Part shown: piece by piece, positions 33,874 to 42,419 of the stretch | Position numbering within the stretch: position 1 is the stretch's first letter | Layout of the letters: each line of letters begins with the position of its first letter | Source: Arenibacter hampyeongensis | Lineage (GTDB): Bacteria; Bacteroidota; Bacteroidia; Flavobacteriales; Flavobacteriaceae | Direction of reading: 5' to 3' | Length of the DNA stretch: 64,000 bases | NCBI RefSeq assembly: GCF_002909255.1 | Contig: NZ_PIOB01000003.1 | Location: 310,001 to 374,000 of the forward strand | Notes under the pieces: model-generated | What the model saw: only the letters and a program-made list of their open reading frames with translations | Told to the model about the DNA's origin: nothing | Databases searched by the model: none | Translations under genes and position numbers: made by a program

Positions 33874-35235
33874 ATGAACTTTTCAACTGTAATTTCTAAA
33901 TCGTTTCACACAGACATCCTCATTATTGGCAGTGGCAGTGCAGGGTCTACCGCAGCTATTGCTGCCTCGGATGGGAGGTACAAAGTTACCTTGGTTGAGC
34001 GTTATGGTTTTCCGGGCGGTACCTCAACCCAGATGCTGGATACTTTTTACGGTTTTTTCACTCCATCGGATTCTCCAAAAAAAATTATAGGAGGCATCCC
34101 GGATAGAATCGTCAACGCCTTAAACCAATCCGGCGATATTTTTCTAAGGCCCAATACTTATGGTGCAGGTACAGGCGTCAATTACAATCCTGAAAGGCTA
34201 AAACTGGTTTGGGACAATCTTTTACAAAAAAGTGGTATTCAAATTTTATATCACTCCACACTAGTTGGGGTAGAAAAAGCGGGGGAAACATCAACCTGCA
34301 TATTTTTTAATAAGGGTATTGGATTTTTTTCCATAACAGCAAAAAGAGTAATAGATGCATCTGGTGATGCCGATTATTGTCATTGGGCAGGCATTAAATA
34401 CGAACGGGCCGGGGAGAAGGAAGCCGCCCAGAGTATGACCACCACCTTCCGCATGGCCAATGTGGAACAGCAAGAATATGAAGCTGCAGGAGGAAAAAAA
34501 ATGTTGAAAGAAAAGATGGCAGAAGCCTTTAATAAGGGAACTCATGGCCTTCCCCGCAAAGAAGGATCTGCCCATGAAATGTGTCAACCCAAATGCATTT
34601 CCACTGTGGCGGTAAAAGTAGTGGATTTAGACCCTTTGGATGTGGAGGGCATTACAAAAGCCGAAATAGAAGGTCGCAGGCAATCCTTTATTTTTGAAGA
34701 TTTTTTTAGAGGGGAAGTACCTGGGTATCAAAACGCCAAGATCATAGGGCTCTCCCATCAAATTGGAGTTAGGGAGACTCGAAGGGTATTTGGCGAATAC
34801 CGTCTTACAAAAGAAGATTGTATGAACGCCAAGACCTTCGATGACCAAATTTTTCTTTGCGGCGCCCCAATAGAAGACCATCGAAAATCGGACAAGGGAG
34901 ATTCGGAAACTTTTTGGCAATATGTCCCTAAAGGAGGAGCATATGGGGTACCCTATGGCACAATTGTACCTTTGGAAAGTCAGAATACTTGGGTAGTGGG
35001 CCGTTGCTTCTCGGCCACCCATGATGCACACGCTTCCTGCCGTTCAATGGCACAGACCATGAGTATGGGGCAGGCAGCCGGTCTGGCCGCCAAGATCTCC
35101 TTGGATTCCGATCAAAATGCAAAAAATATCGATTTCAACAAACTACAAAATGCTTTGATCGCAGTTGGTGCAATTTTAGAAATGCCCCAAAAAATAGCGG
35201 ATACATCCAGGAACGGATGGGAAAATAATAAATAA
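33874..35235 (+). CDS. FAD-dependent oxidoreductase (FAD_oxidored type)
   Basis: This encodes 453 residues. The N-terminal dinucleotide fold has I-I-G-S-G-S-A-G-S-T-A-A (residues about 17-28) and V-E-R-Y-G-F-P-G-G-T-S-T, and the FAD-binding C-terminal segment reads C-R-S-M-A-Q-T-M-S-M-G-Q-A-A-G-L-A-A. A central V-I-D-A-S-G-D-A-D segment is the second flavin contact. This combination is typical of the FAD_oxidored family (Pfam PF12831), whose substrates are mostly unknown. No signal peptide is seen, so it is cytoplasmic. The next gene starts 4 bases after its stop, indicating tight coupling with the phosphotriesterase-like hydrolase. Confidence 0.88.
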   Translation: MNFSTVISKSFHTDILIIGSGSAGSTAAIAASDGRYKVTLVERYGFPGGTSTQMLDTFYGFFTPSDSPKKIIGGIPDRIVNALNQSGDIFLRPNTYGAGTGVNYNPERLKLVWDNLLQKSGIQILYHSTLVGVEKAGETSTCIFFNKGIGFFSITAKRVIDASGDADYCHWAGIKYERAGEKEAAQSMTTTFRMANVEQQEYEAAGGKKMLKEKMAEAFNKGTHGLPRKEGSAHEMCQPKCISTVAVKVVDLDPLDVEGITKAEIEGRRQSFIFEDFFRGEVPGYQNAKIIGLSHQIGVRETRRVFGEYRLTKEDCMNAKTFDDQIFLCGAPIEDHRKSDKGDSETFWQYVPKGGAYGVPYGTIVPLESQNTWVVGRCFSATHDAHASCRSMAQTMSMGQAAGLAAKISLDSDQNAKNIDFNKLQNALIAVGAILEMPQKIADTSRNGWENNK

Positions 35236-35238
35236 GAT

Positions 35239-36198
35239 ATGTCTCAAGAATTCTTTAGAACTGTTTTGGGCGACAAGCCAACTTCGGAAATGGGTCTGAC
35301 CTATTCCCACGAACACATTATTATAGAGGATAGTTATGTAACCGCCGCACACCCCGAATTTCTACTTAACGATGTGGCTAAAATTTCAGAGGAGCTAAAA
35401 AATTTTTATAAGGAAGGAGGTAGAACCGTTGTGGACACTATGCCGGCCAATTGCGGTCGCAATATTATAAAATCGGTTGAAGTTAGTCGGTTGAGCGGCG
35501 TAAATATTATTGTCCCAACGGGAATCCATTTGGAAATTTATTACCCGGAAAATCATTGGAGATATAGCTATACTGAAGATGAATTGTCCGAACTTTTTAT
35601 AGCGGATATTGAAAATGGTATTGATCAATTCGATTATTCCGGACCTTATGTACAGCGAACAATCCATAAAGCGGGACTCATAAAATTAGCCACAGGAAGC
35701 GACCCCATTGACAAACATCAAGAAAACATTTTCAGGGCAGTGGTCAATGCACATCTGGAAACTGGAGCACCTATACTAACTCATACCAATTTTGGAAAAC
35801 AGGCCTTGGAACAAGCCAAACTATTCAAAAAACTGGGAGCAAATCTAGAACATGTGGTATTGTCCCATGTAGATCGTGCCAAAGAAATAGACTATAACAA
35901 AGCGGTACTTGATATGGGAGTCAGAGTGGAATACGACAGTGCTTTTCGCTGGAAAGATAGCGAACCCAACTATACCTTAAATCTCTTGGAACACCTACTT
36001 CCCCTGTACCCCGATCAAATTACCTTGGGCATGGATATGGCCAAAAATGCTTATTGGAAAAGTTACGGAGGCGGCCCTGGCTTAAATTATCTTTTGGAAA
36101 CCATCCCCCAATTTTTAAAATCCAAAGGGCTGGAAGCACATTACAAGAAATTATTTTTTGACAATCCCAAAAAATTATATGCCTTTACCAAGTCGTAA
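35239..36198 (+). CDS. phosphotriesterase-family metal hydrolase, likely lactonase
   Basis: This encodes 319 residues of the amidohydrolase superfamily. Metal ligands are in place: H-E-H in Y-S-H-E-H-I-I (residues about 23-25), the bridging lysine in G-L-I-K-L-A-T-G, histidines in I-L-T-H-T and L-S-H-V-D-R, and the aspartate in L-G-M-D-M-A. True phosphotriesterases are rare; members of this group include phospho-furanose lactonases that open aldono-lactone phosphates, and that role would suit neighbouring dehydrogenases that make lactones. There is no signal peptide. It ends the plus-strand run; the gntR gene faces it about 90 bases downstream. Confidence 0.86.
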   Translation: MSQEFFRTVLGDKPTSEMGLTYSHEHIIIEDSYVTAAHPEFLLNDVAKISEELKNFYKEGGRTVVDTMPANCGRNIIKSVEVSRLSGVNIIVPTGIHLEIYYPENHWRYSYTEDELSELFIADIENGIDQFDYSGPYVQRTIHKAGLIKLATGSDPIDKHQENIFRAVVNAHLETGAPILTHTNFGKQALEQAKLFKKLGANLEHVVLSHVDRAKEIDYNKAVLDMGVRVEYDSAFRWKDSEPNYTLNLLEHLLPLYPDQITLGMDMAKNAYWKSYGGGPGLNYLLETIPQFLKSKGLEAHYKKLFFDNPKKLYAFTKS

Positions 36199-36291
36199 CC
36201 ACATGCCTTGATTAGCTAATGGTTAGCAAAATAAGTAGCTCGTAGTCCTCAAAAATAGAATATCGGGGACTAGGTCATATGAGCAAGACTT

Positions 36292-37002
36292 CTATAGAAA
36301 ATAACTATTTCTAATAGGGTATTCCGTAGTATTACAATACAAATCCCCATAAAGGTTTAGATTGGGCCTACTTGTCCTGAACCTAATGGAGATATGTAGA
36401 ATTGGGACACCTACCGCAATCCCCAATTTCTCAGCTATTTCCTTAGTGGCAGGTACCGATCTTAATTCTTGTTCCGCCCCCATAATCTCTATTAAATATT
36501 CTTGACTAAGGGTTTTAAAAAAAGAACCCTCAACAAATTCATCGGACTTTATCGGCTCCAAAGCGTTCAAGGCATACCAATTGTTCTCCAAAACCACGGG
36601 TTTGTCGTCTATATAGCGAACTCTTTGAAAATAAACACATTGTGAATTTTTTTCATCTTCGGATAAGGGAAAAACAATTGAAGCGTCCCATTCCACAATT
36701 TTAGGCTCTTCCGTTACTTTCGTCTTTACCTTGTAATCTGTTGAACCTGAAAAGCCTTTAACAGACAACAGTCCCAAGTATTTCCCCCTCTCAAGGACCT
36801 TACTGCCCTTACCGTGTTCCTTCTCGATAAAACCTTCCTTCAAGAGTTCATCCAAGGCCTTTCTAACCGTTGTTCTAGTTGTACCAAATTGCACACAAAA
36901 TTCATTTTCCGAAGGCAAGTAGCTATCAGGAGGATACTTTTGAGTTTGGATTCTCTTTTTAATGTACTCTTGAATCTGATGGTATTTCTTTATCTTCTTC
37001 AC
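36292..37002 (-). CDS. GntR-family transcriptional regulator with UTRA effector domain
   Basis: This encodes 236 residues. The N-terminal winged helix (residues about 5-70) has L-P-S-E-N-E-F-C-V-Q-F-G-T-T-R-T-T-V-R-K-A-L-D-E-L, then G-K-G-S-K-V. The C-terminal part (residues about 90-235) is a UTRA domain, which in the HutC subfamily binds sugar phosphates or other small ligands. It most likely represses the flanking plus-strand units and itself: palindromic sites of GntR type lie before the oxidoreductase gene, before its own start, and before the haem dehydrogenase gene. The ligand is probably an intermediate of the pathway. A TATTTTTG box at 37147-37154 may be its promoter. Confidence 0.93.
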   Translation of the reverse strand: MKKIKKYHQIQEYIKKRIQTQKYPPDSYLPSENEFCVQFGTTRTTVRKALDELLKEGFIEKEHGKGSKVLERGKYLGLLSVKGFSGSTDYKVKTKVTEEPKIVEWDASIVFPLSEDEKNSQCVYFQRVRYIDDKPVVLENNWYALNALEPIKSDEFVEGSFFKTLSQEYLIEIMGAEQELRSVPATKEIAEKLGIAVGVPILHISIRFRTSRPNLNLYGDLYCNTTEYPIRNSYFL

Positions 37003-37095
37003 TTTCTATATTCAGGTATCAATTCTAATTTTTAATCTCCTTTAGCCATTTTAAAAGAGCTTTTTAAATGAAGCCTTCTTTATATCAACAGTGTG

Positions 37096-37111
37096 TGTTG
37101 TACAGACAAGT
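37096..37111. promoter_or_regulatory. GntR-like operator upstream of gntR (site 2)
   Basis: The core TTGTACAGACAA at 37098-37109 matches site 1 at 10 of 12 positions, and 12 of 16 over the whole site. It lies 94-109 bases upstream of the gntR start and downstream of a TATTTTTG box, the arrangement expected for autorepression. Confidence 0.55.
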
Positions 37112-37146
37112 TATATATTAGGAGAATTTTAATTCGTACTCCAATA

Positions 37147-37154
37147 CAAAAATA
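37147..37154 (-). promoter_or_regulatory. TAnnTTTG-type -7 box for gntR
   Basis: The minus strand reads TATTTTTG. The box is 36 bases upstream of operator site 2 in the direction of gntR transcription. No -33 TTG is visible. Confidence 0.33.
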
Positions 37155-37419
37155 AACTATCCCCAGCTTGTTTCCTAACCCATTGATTAAGCCAACCTAA
37201 CCCTAAAATATCTACCTCTGTTTTCAACTTCAAAAAGGCTTTATTATATTGAATTTTAAGACTTTACAATAAAAATAGGCAATTTGATGCTGAGAGATGA
37301 CCTCTACGATCATTCATCATATGACAAAGTATTTAGAAATAATCCTAACCTTAATTAAACCAATAATAGCTAACTCAATTTTTCACGGAAAATATCAAGT
37401 TATTTAAAATTAAATTCTA

Positions 37420-37435
37420 ACTTGTATGCACATGT
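37420..37435. promoter_or_regulatory. GntR-like operator before the haem dehydrogenase gene (site 3)
   Basis: ACTTGTATGCACATGT matches site 1 at 13 of 16 positions and ends 21 bases before the ATG at 37457. A repressor bound here would block transcription or elongation into the two-gene unit. Confidence 0.55.
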
Positions 37436-37456
37436 TAAAAATAATCAATTTTCCAT

Positions 37457-40375
37457 ATGGGATTTATACAGGGAATTAAAGCAAAATTATTATATCTGGG
37501 TATTTCCACCTCAATGGTCTGCTCCTTTATTGGTTGCACAGACCCGAGAAATGCCAACTACACAACCCCTGAACTTAATTTCGAGACCAATATTGAGAAT
37601 GATTTTAGTGTGCCAGAAGGATGGCAAGTGAGCTTATGGGCAGAATCTCCTTCCTTATATAATCCGACGAATATGGATGTAGACGAAAAGGGAAGAATTT
37701 GGGTTACCGAAGCCGTTAATTACAGGGATTTCAACAATGACCCAAAACACCATCTAAATTTCGACCAAGGAGATCGGGTAGTGATTCTAGAAGATACCAA
37801 TGGGGATGGGATTAGTGACACCTCCAAAGTATTTGTACAGGATAAAGATCTTGTAGCTCCATTGGGTATAGCAGTCATAGGGAACAAGGTGTTCGTTTCC
37901 TGTGCACCCACATTATTTGTCTACACCGATGAAGATGGCGATGACGTACCCGACAAAAAAGAAGCGTTCCTTACCGGGTTTGGGGGCTTTGACCATGATC
38001 ACAGCCTCCATTCGCTCGTAGTAGGTCCGGACGGGAAATGGTATTTCAATACTGGAAATGCCGGACCCCACAAGGTAACCGACAAAGCCGGTTGGCAACT
38101 CCGTTCTGGTAGTGTTTATACAGGCGGAACGCCGTACAATGATAAAAATGAGCCAGCACAACTCAGTGATGATGGACGTATTTGGGTTGGAGGCCTCGCC
38201 CTGAGAATGAATAATGACGGTACCGGTCTTGAAGTTGTTGGCCACAATTTTAGAAACTCCTACGAAGTTGCTTTGGATTCCTATGGCAATATGTGGCAGA
38301 ACGACAATGATGACCAAGTAGTAACGTGCAGGGTAAGTTGGCTTATGGAAGGCGGCAACGCTGGCTATTTTAATGCCAATGGCAAACGTACCTGGCAGGC
38401 CGATCGCAAACCTGACCAAGATATTTTTTCTGCCCATTGGCACCAGGAGGATCCCGGGGTTATGCCCGCGGGGGACAATTCGGGGGCAGGCTCTCCAACC
38501 GGGGTGGTCGTATATGAAGGGGATGCCTTTGGACCGGAATATCGTGGAATGCTCTTAAGTGCCGATGCCGGGCGCAATGTTATCTTCGCTTACCAGCCTT
38601 CGCCCCAAGGCGCTGGATTTGATTTGGAGAGGCACGATTTAATCACCTCAACCCAAGAATCAACCGAAGATTATGTTTGGAACGATATTGATGAGGATAA
38701 ACGCAAATGGTTCCGCCCGAGCGATGTGGCCGTAGGAACTGATGGCGCTATTTACGTGGCCGATTGGTACGATCCCGTAGTTGGTGGTCACCAGATGAAG
38801 GACACCCTCGGCTACGGTCGAATCTATAGAATTAGCCCAAAAGGAAAGGAACTCAAAGCCCCAAAAATAGATCTTACCACCACCGATGGCCAGATTTCGG
38901 CCCTCCTAAATCCTGCAATCAACGTAAGAAGTCTAGGCTTTGATAAACTATTGACTCAAGGGGAACAAGTCGTGGACGAAGTAAAAAAAATATTGGATTC
39001 GGACAATCCCTATCATCAATCACGCGCTATATGGCTATTGGCAAAACTTGGCAACAAAGGAAAAACCATTGTAAAAAACACCTTGGAAAACGACCCGGAC
39101 CCCCGATTAAGGATCGTGGCCTACCGCGCCTTGAAAGATGATTCCGAATTCTTTTTGGATAATGCCTCCATTTCGGTCAACGATCCTTCTCCCCAAGTAA
39201 GAAGAGAGGTCGCTATTTCCTTGCGCGACAAGTCTTGGGCAGAAAGTGGCCAGTTGATCAAGGAATTATTTAAGGGCTACGATGGCAACGATACCTGGTT
39301 TCTGGAAGCCTTGGGAATGGCCTCGGACGGAAAGGAAGAAATGACCTATAAAGAAATTCTTAATGATCAGGCCCAAGACCCGTCCAAATGGTCAGATGCC
39401 TTTGCGTCACTTGTATGGCGTATTCATCCAAAATCGGCCATTAATGCCCTAAAGGAAAGGGCCTTGGCCGAAAGTCTATCTCCCAATCAAAAAAAACAAG
39501 CAGTAGATGCCCTGGCCTTTATTAATGATCGGAATGCAGTTGCAGCCATGTTCGACATTAAAAAATTGAGCACTGATAATACTGTAAAGGAACTAACGGA
39601 ATGGTGGCTAAAATTCAGAAAGAGCAACGATTGGCATACTCTATGGGACTGGCAGGCAGAAAGTGGTGAAGGCTACAGTATCCCTGAAAAAATTGCAGGT
39701 CTACAAGAAACCCTTTTAAACAAAGATTCGTCCGCAGCCAAAAGAATAGAAGCAGGAAAAGAGATGGCCGGGAGCTTAATTGGTGGCCGTTTATTGATAA
39801 GTTTGGCAGCAAAAGATCAACTATCCAATGAAATAATCAACGGGATTTCTGATGCTATTTTCAATAATCCCGAATTGGAAATTAGAACTTTGGCCAGTGA
39901 ACATTTTATAAAAACCGGCGGAAAGCAATTTTCTATTCCTGCAATCCTAAAATTAAAAGAAGATACGACCAAAGGAGAAAATGTATTCCTCACAAAATGC
40001 ACAAGCTGCCATAAAAACGGAACTACCGGTAATGACATTGGACCAGATCTATCTTCGATTGGGGAAAAATTCGACAAAACAGCTTTATTGGATGCCATTA
40101 TAAATCCAAACGCCTCCATAGTATTTGGTTATGAACCAATTATGATAAAAACTAAAAGTGGTCAGGCCTTGTATGGTTTTCTTCTTTCCGAGGGCGAGAC
40201 CACTGTCCTAAAGGATATGACCGGAAAACAGATGGTTATAGCAGCGGATGATATTGAGAGCAAAGAAAAAATAAAAATGGGCATTATGCCAAATGCAGTA
40301 TCCCTAGGTCTCACGGAACAAGATTTGGCCGATCTGTCAGCTTATTTACTCACGCTTAAAAACAGTAGCCTATAG
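37457..40375 (+). CDS. PVC-type haem-binding CxxCH dehydrogenase, lipoprotein
   Basis: This encodes 972 residues with a lipoprotein signal (S-F-I-G-C with Cys27). Residues about 50-470 form a beta-propeller of the PVC-type N-terminal domain (P-E-G-W-Q-V-S-L-W-A, W-V-T-E-A-V-N-Y-R, H-S-L-V-V-G-P-D-G, I-Y-V-A-D-W-Y-D-P). Residues about 490-700 contain HEAT-like repeats. The C-terminus is a cytochrome c domain with the haem site C-T-S-C-H near residue 850 and a distal methionine in the last part. Such proteins are thought to oxidise sugars or sugar alcohols at the periplasmic face and pass electrons to the respiratory chain. The next gene starts 28 bases later. GntR-like site 3 precedes the gene. 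Confidence 0.9.
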   Translation: MGFIQGIKAKLLYLGISTSMVCSFIGCTDPRNANYTTPELNFETNIENDFSVPEGWQVSLWAESPSLYNPTNMDVDEKGRIWVTEAVNYRDFNNDPKHHLNFDQGDRVVILEDTNGDGISDTSKVFVQDKDLVAPLGIAVIGNKVFVSCAPTLFVYTDEDGDDVPDKKEAFLTGFGGFDHDHSLHSLVVGPDGKWYFNTGNAGPHKVTDKAGWQLRSGSVYTGGTPYNDKNEPAQLSDDGRIWVGGLALRMNNDGTGLEVVGHNFRNSYEVALDSYGNMWQNDNDDQVVTCRVSWLMEGGNAGYFNANGKRTWQADRKPDQDIFSAHWHQEDPGVMPAGDNSGAGSPTGVVVYEGDAFGPEYRGMLLSADAGRNVIFAYQPSPQGAGFDLERHDLITSTQESTEDYVWNDIDEDKRKWFRPSDVAVGTDGAIYVADWYDPVVGGHQMKDTLGYGRIYRISPKGKELKAPKIDLTTTDGQISALLNPAINVRSLGFDKLLTQGEQVVDEVKKILDSDNPYHQSRAIWLLAKLGNKGKTIVKNTLENDPDPRLRIVAYRALKDDSEFFLDNASISVNDPSPQVRREVAISLRDKSWAESGQLIKELFKGYDGNDTWFLEALGMASDGKEEMTYKEILNDQAQDPSKWSDAFASLVWRIHPKSAINALKERALAESLSPNQKKQAVDALAFINDRNAVAAMFDIKKLSTDNTVKELTEWWLKFRKSNDWHTLWDWQAESGEGYSIPEKIAGLQETLLNKDSSAAKRIEAGKEMAGSLIGGRLLISLAAKDQLSNEIINGISDAIFNNPELEIRTLASEHFIKTGGKQFSIPAILKLKEDTTKGENVFLTKCTSCHKNGTTGNDIGPDLSSIGEKFDKTALLDAIINPNASIVFGYEPIMIKTKSGQALYGFLLSEGETTVLKDMTGKQMVIAADDIESKEKIKMGIMPNAVSLGLTEQDLADLSAYLLTLKNSSL

Positions 40376-40402
40376 CCTAACCGCATCTTAAAAAATGTAA
40401 AC

Positions 40403-41275
40403 ATGAGCACTACCATTACAAGAAGGGAAGTTTTAAAATCTTCAGCTGGAATATTTGGTTTAAGTCTTTTAACCGCATATGAAGTTTTTGCCTTGGACAA
40501 TGACCGGCGATTTAAGATTGGGGCCTGCGATTGGTCCATTCAAAAAATGTCGGAGGTAGAGGCCATAAAAGTCGGCAAAAATATTGGATTGGATGGTGTT
40601 CAGATCAGTCTGGGAAATCTGGGCAATGACATGCATCTAAGGCAGGAATGGATTCAACAACAATATAAGAATGCCTGCTCGGAATATGGTATTAATATAG
40701 GAGGTATCGCCATAGGGGAAATGAACAACATCCCCTATAAATCGGACCCCAGAGCAGAGCAATGGGTATCGGACAGTATAGATGTTGCCAAAAAGATGGA
40801 AGTTGGAGTGGTATTATTGGCATTCTTTCACCATGGAGACCTTAAGAATGATATGAAAGGCACCCAAGAAACAATCCGCAGGTTAAAAAAAGTAAGCAAA
40901 AAGGCCGAAGATAATGGTATTATTCTAGGTATAGAATCTTGGTTGAGCGCCGAAGAACATATGGAAATCATAAATGCCGTTGGTTCTCCCAACGTGCAAG
41001 TGTATTATGACGTGGCCAATTCGAACAAAATGGGTTACAATATTTATGAGGAAATCCGGTGGCTGGGCAAAAAGCATATCTGTGAATTCCACGCCAAGGA
41101 GAACGGTTATTTATTAGGGCAAGGCAAAATAGATTTTGAAGAGGTAAAAAAAGCGATTGATGATATCAAATATGAAGGATGGATACAGATAGAAGGTGCT
41201 GTTCCCGAAAATGCGGATATGTTTGATAGTTATGTTCTCAACAATAAATATATTCGGTCCGTCTTTAAAACATAG
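40403..41275 (+). CDS. Tat-exported sugar isomerase/epimerase-like TIM-barrel protein
   Basis: This encodes 290 residues with a twin-arginine signal T-R-R-E-V-L-K at residues 6-12, followed by a hydrophobic stretch and F-A-L-D. The mature part is a xylose-isomerase-like TIM barrel (AP-endonuclease-2 superfamily): C-D-W-S-I near residue 38, L-G-I-E-S-W, V-Y-Y-D-V-A-N-S and H-A-K-E-N, with metal-binding Glu, Asp, His and Glu residues (last one in I-Q-I-E-G). Export by Tat implies folding with its metal in the cytoplasm and action in the periplasm, next to the haem dehydrogenase encoded upstream. Some relatives are 3-keto-glycoside lyases/hydrolases or keto-sugar epimerases, which would fit an oxidised sugar substrate. 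Confidence 0.87.
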   Translation: MSTTITRREVLKSSAGIFGLSLLTAYEVFALDNDRRFKIGACDWSIQKMSEVEAIKVGKNIGLDGVQISLGNLGNDMHLRQEWIQQQYKNACSEYGINIGGIAIGEMNNIPYKSDPRAEQWVSDSIDVAKKMEVGVVLLAFFHHGDLKNDMKGTQETIRRLKKVSKKAEDNGIILGIESWLSAEEHMEIINAVGSPNVQVYYDVANSNKMGYNIYEEIRWLGKKHICEFHAKENGYLLGQGKIDFEEVKKAIDDIKYEGWIQIEGAVPENADMFDSYVLNNKYIRSVFKT

Positions 41276-41399
41276 ATTTTTATTCTAGGATTATATTAAA
41301 ACCAACTTTTTCCTATTCTGAATATACTATCCAAAACACCTACATACCATGGCATTAAGGACAAATAAATACTGGCAGTACTGAGAATCGAATAATGAT

Positions 41400-41425
41400 A
41401 TTACCAGTTGGATTTCTCTGGTAAT
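41400..41425. terminator. weak hairpin between convergent genes
   Basis: ATTACCAG (41400-41407) and CTGGTAAT (41418-41425) form an 8-base stem with a 10-base loop in the 176-base gap between the convergent isomerase and fructokinase genes. The T-run after it is short (CCTTTAAA), so the call is tentative. Confidence 0.35.
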
Positions 41426-41451
41426 CCTTTAAATGATATGATACAAAAACT

Positions 41452-42339
41452 TTAAGGATTCATAAACTTGTTTATTCTTTGAATGGTAATTATTGGGTTG
41501 GCGCCTTCACTTTTCGCTACCATAGCTCCTACGGCGCAACCAAAATCAATTGCCGCTTGTGGTCCTTCCCCGTTAAACAATTTATAAATTACCGAAGCCA
41601 AAAATGAATCTCCAGAGCCTACCGTATCAAGAACCTTAATCCTATAGCCACTATTATAATAAAAGATATTGTGGTGATATAATACAGCGCCATAAGCTCC
41701 TTTGGTGACACAAATGGTTTCTGTTTGGGTCTGTTTTGCTACAAATATTATAGTTTGCTCCATAGAATTGTATTTAGAACCAAGATATTCCGCTACCTCA
41801 TACAATTCGTCATCATTAAATTTCACAAAATTAGCGTGCTGCATTAATTCCAGGATCAATTTCTTGGTATAATGCGGCGCTCTTAAATTCACGTCAAAAA
41901 CCTTGTATTGAGCAATTTCCAATAACCCCTGTAAAGTTGCCCTAGAAGTATTATCCCTGCAGGCAAGACTGCCATAAATAAAAACATCGGTTTCATTTAG
42001 AATACTTTCATATAGATTTCGCGGCAAAATTTTATCCCATGCAACAGGATAGGCAATATCGTAGGATGCCACTCCCTTGTCATTTAAGACAACGTTTACT
42101 TGACCTGTCCCATAACTGGAACTCATTTGTATCCCATCGGTATTCACGCCGCAACTATTTAGATATTTAATTATTTTATTTCCATCCACATCATCACCAA
42201 CACTACTAATCATACTAACGTCTACACCATAAGACTGTAGGCGCAAAGAAACATTCAAGGGAGCTCCCCCAATCTTTGAGTGTGTTGGGAAATTATCGAA
42301 TAAAACCTCTCCGAAACAAATAGCTTTTAATTTTTTCAT
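41452..42339 (-). CDS. PfkB-family carbohydrate kinase, probable fructokinase
   Basis: This encodes 295 residues of the ribokinase fold. The N-terminal segment F-G-E-V-L-F-D and K-I-G-G-A-P-L-N-V-S-L-R-L (residues about 23-35) bind the sugar, and the C-terminal D-T-V-G-S-G-D-S-F-L-A-S holds the catalytic aspartate in the anion hole. It probably phosphorylates fructose released from fructan; family members also use other ketohexoses. It is last in the minus-strand fructan locus after SusD, separated by a strong hairpin that may reduce its expression relative to the transporter genes. Confidence 0.88.
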   Translation of the reverse strand: MKKLKAICFGEVLFDNFPTHSKIGGAPLNVSLRLQSYGVDVSMISSVGDDVDGNKIIKYLNSCGVNTDGIQMSSSYGTGQVNVVLNDKGVASYDIAYPVAWDKILPRNLYESILNETDVFIYGSLACRDNTSRATLQGLLEIAQYKVFDVNLRAPHYTKKLILELMQHANFVKFNDDELYEVAEYLGSKYNSMEQTIIFVAKQTQTETICVTKGAYGAVLYHHNIFYYNSGYRIKVLDTVGSGDSFLASVIYKLFNGEGPQAAIDFGCAVGAMVAKSEGANPIITIQRINKFMNP

Positions 42340-42356
42340 AATTCAAACTTTAAATA

Positions 42357-42388
42357 AAAGGCACGGAGAAACTACTCTCCGTGCCTTT
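42357..42388 (-). terminator. strong hairpin between susD and the fructokinase gene
   Basis: A perfect 13-base stem (AAAGGCACGGAGA at 42357-42369, TCTCCGTGCCTTT at 42376-42388) with a 6-base loop is followed on the minus strand by TTATTT. It lies 32 bases beyond the SusD stop. It probably ends most transcripts or protects the upstream mRNA while letting a fraction continue into the kinase gene. Confidence 0.75.
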
Positions 42389-42419
42389 AAAAACTAACTC
42401 AAACTAACTCGGACTTAAA

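Larger units (their letters stand above)
37003..37456. other. 454-base divergent regulatory gap
   Basis: This separates gntR (minus) from the haem dehydrogenase gene (plus). It contains two GntR-like sites (37096-37111 and 37420-37435) and a minus-strand TATTTTTG box. The rest is AT-rich without open frames. Confidence 0.6.
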
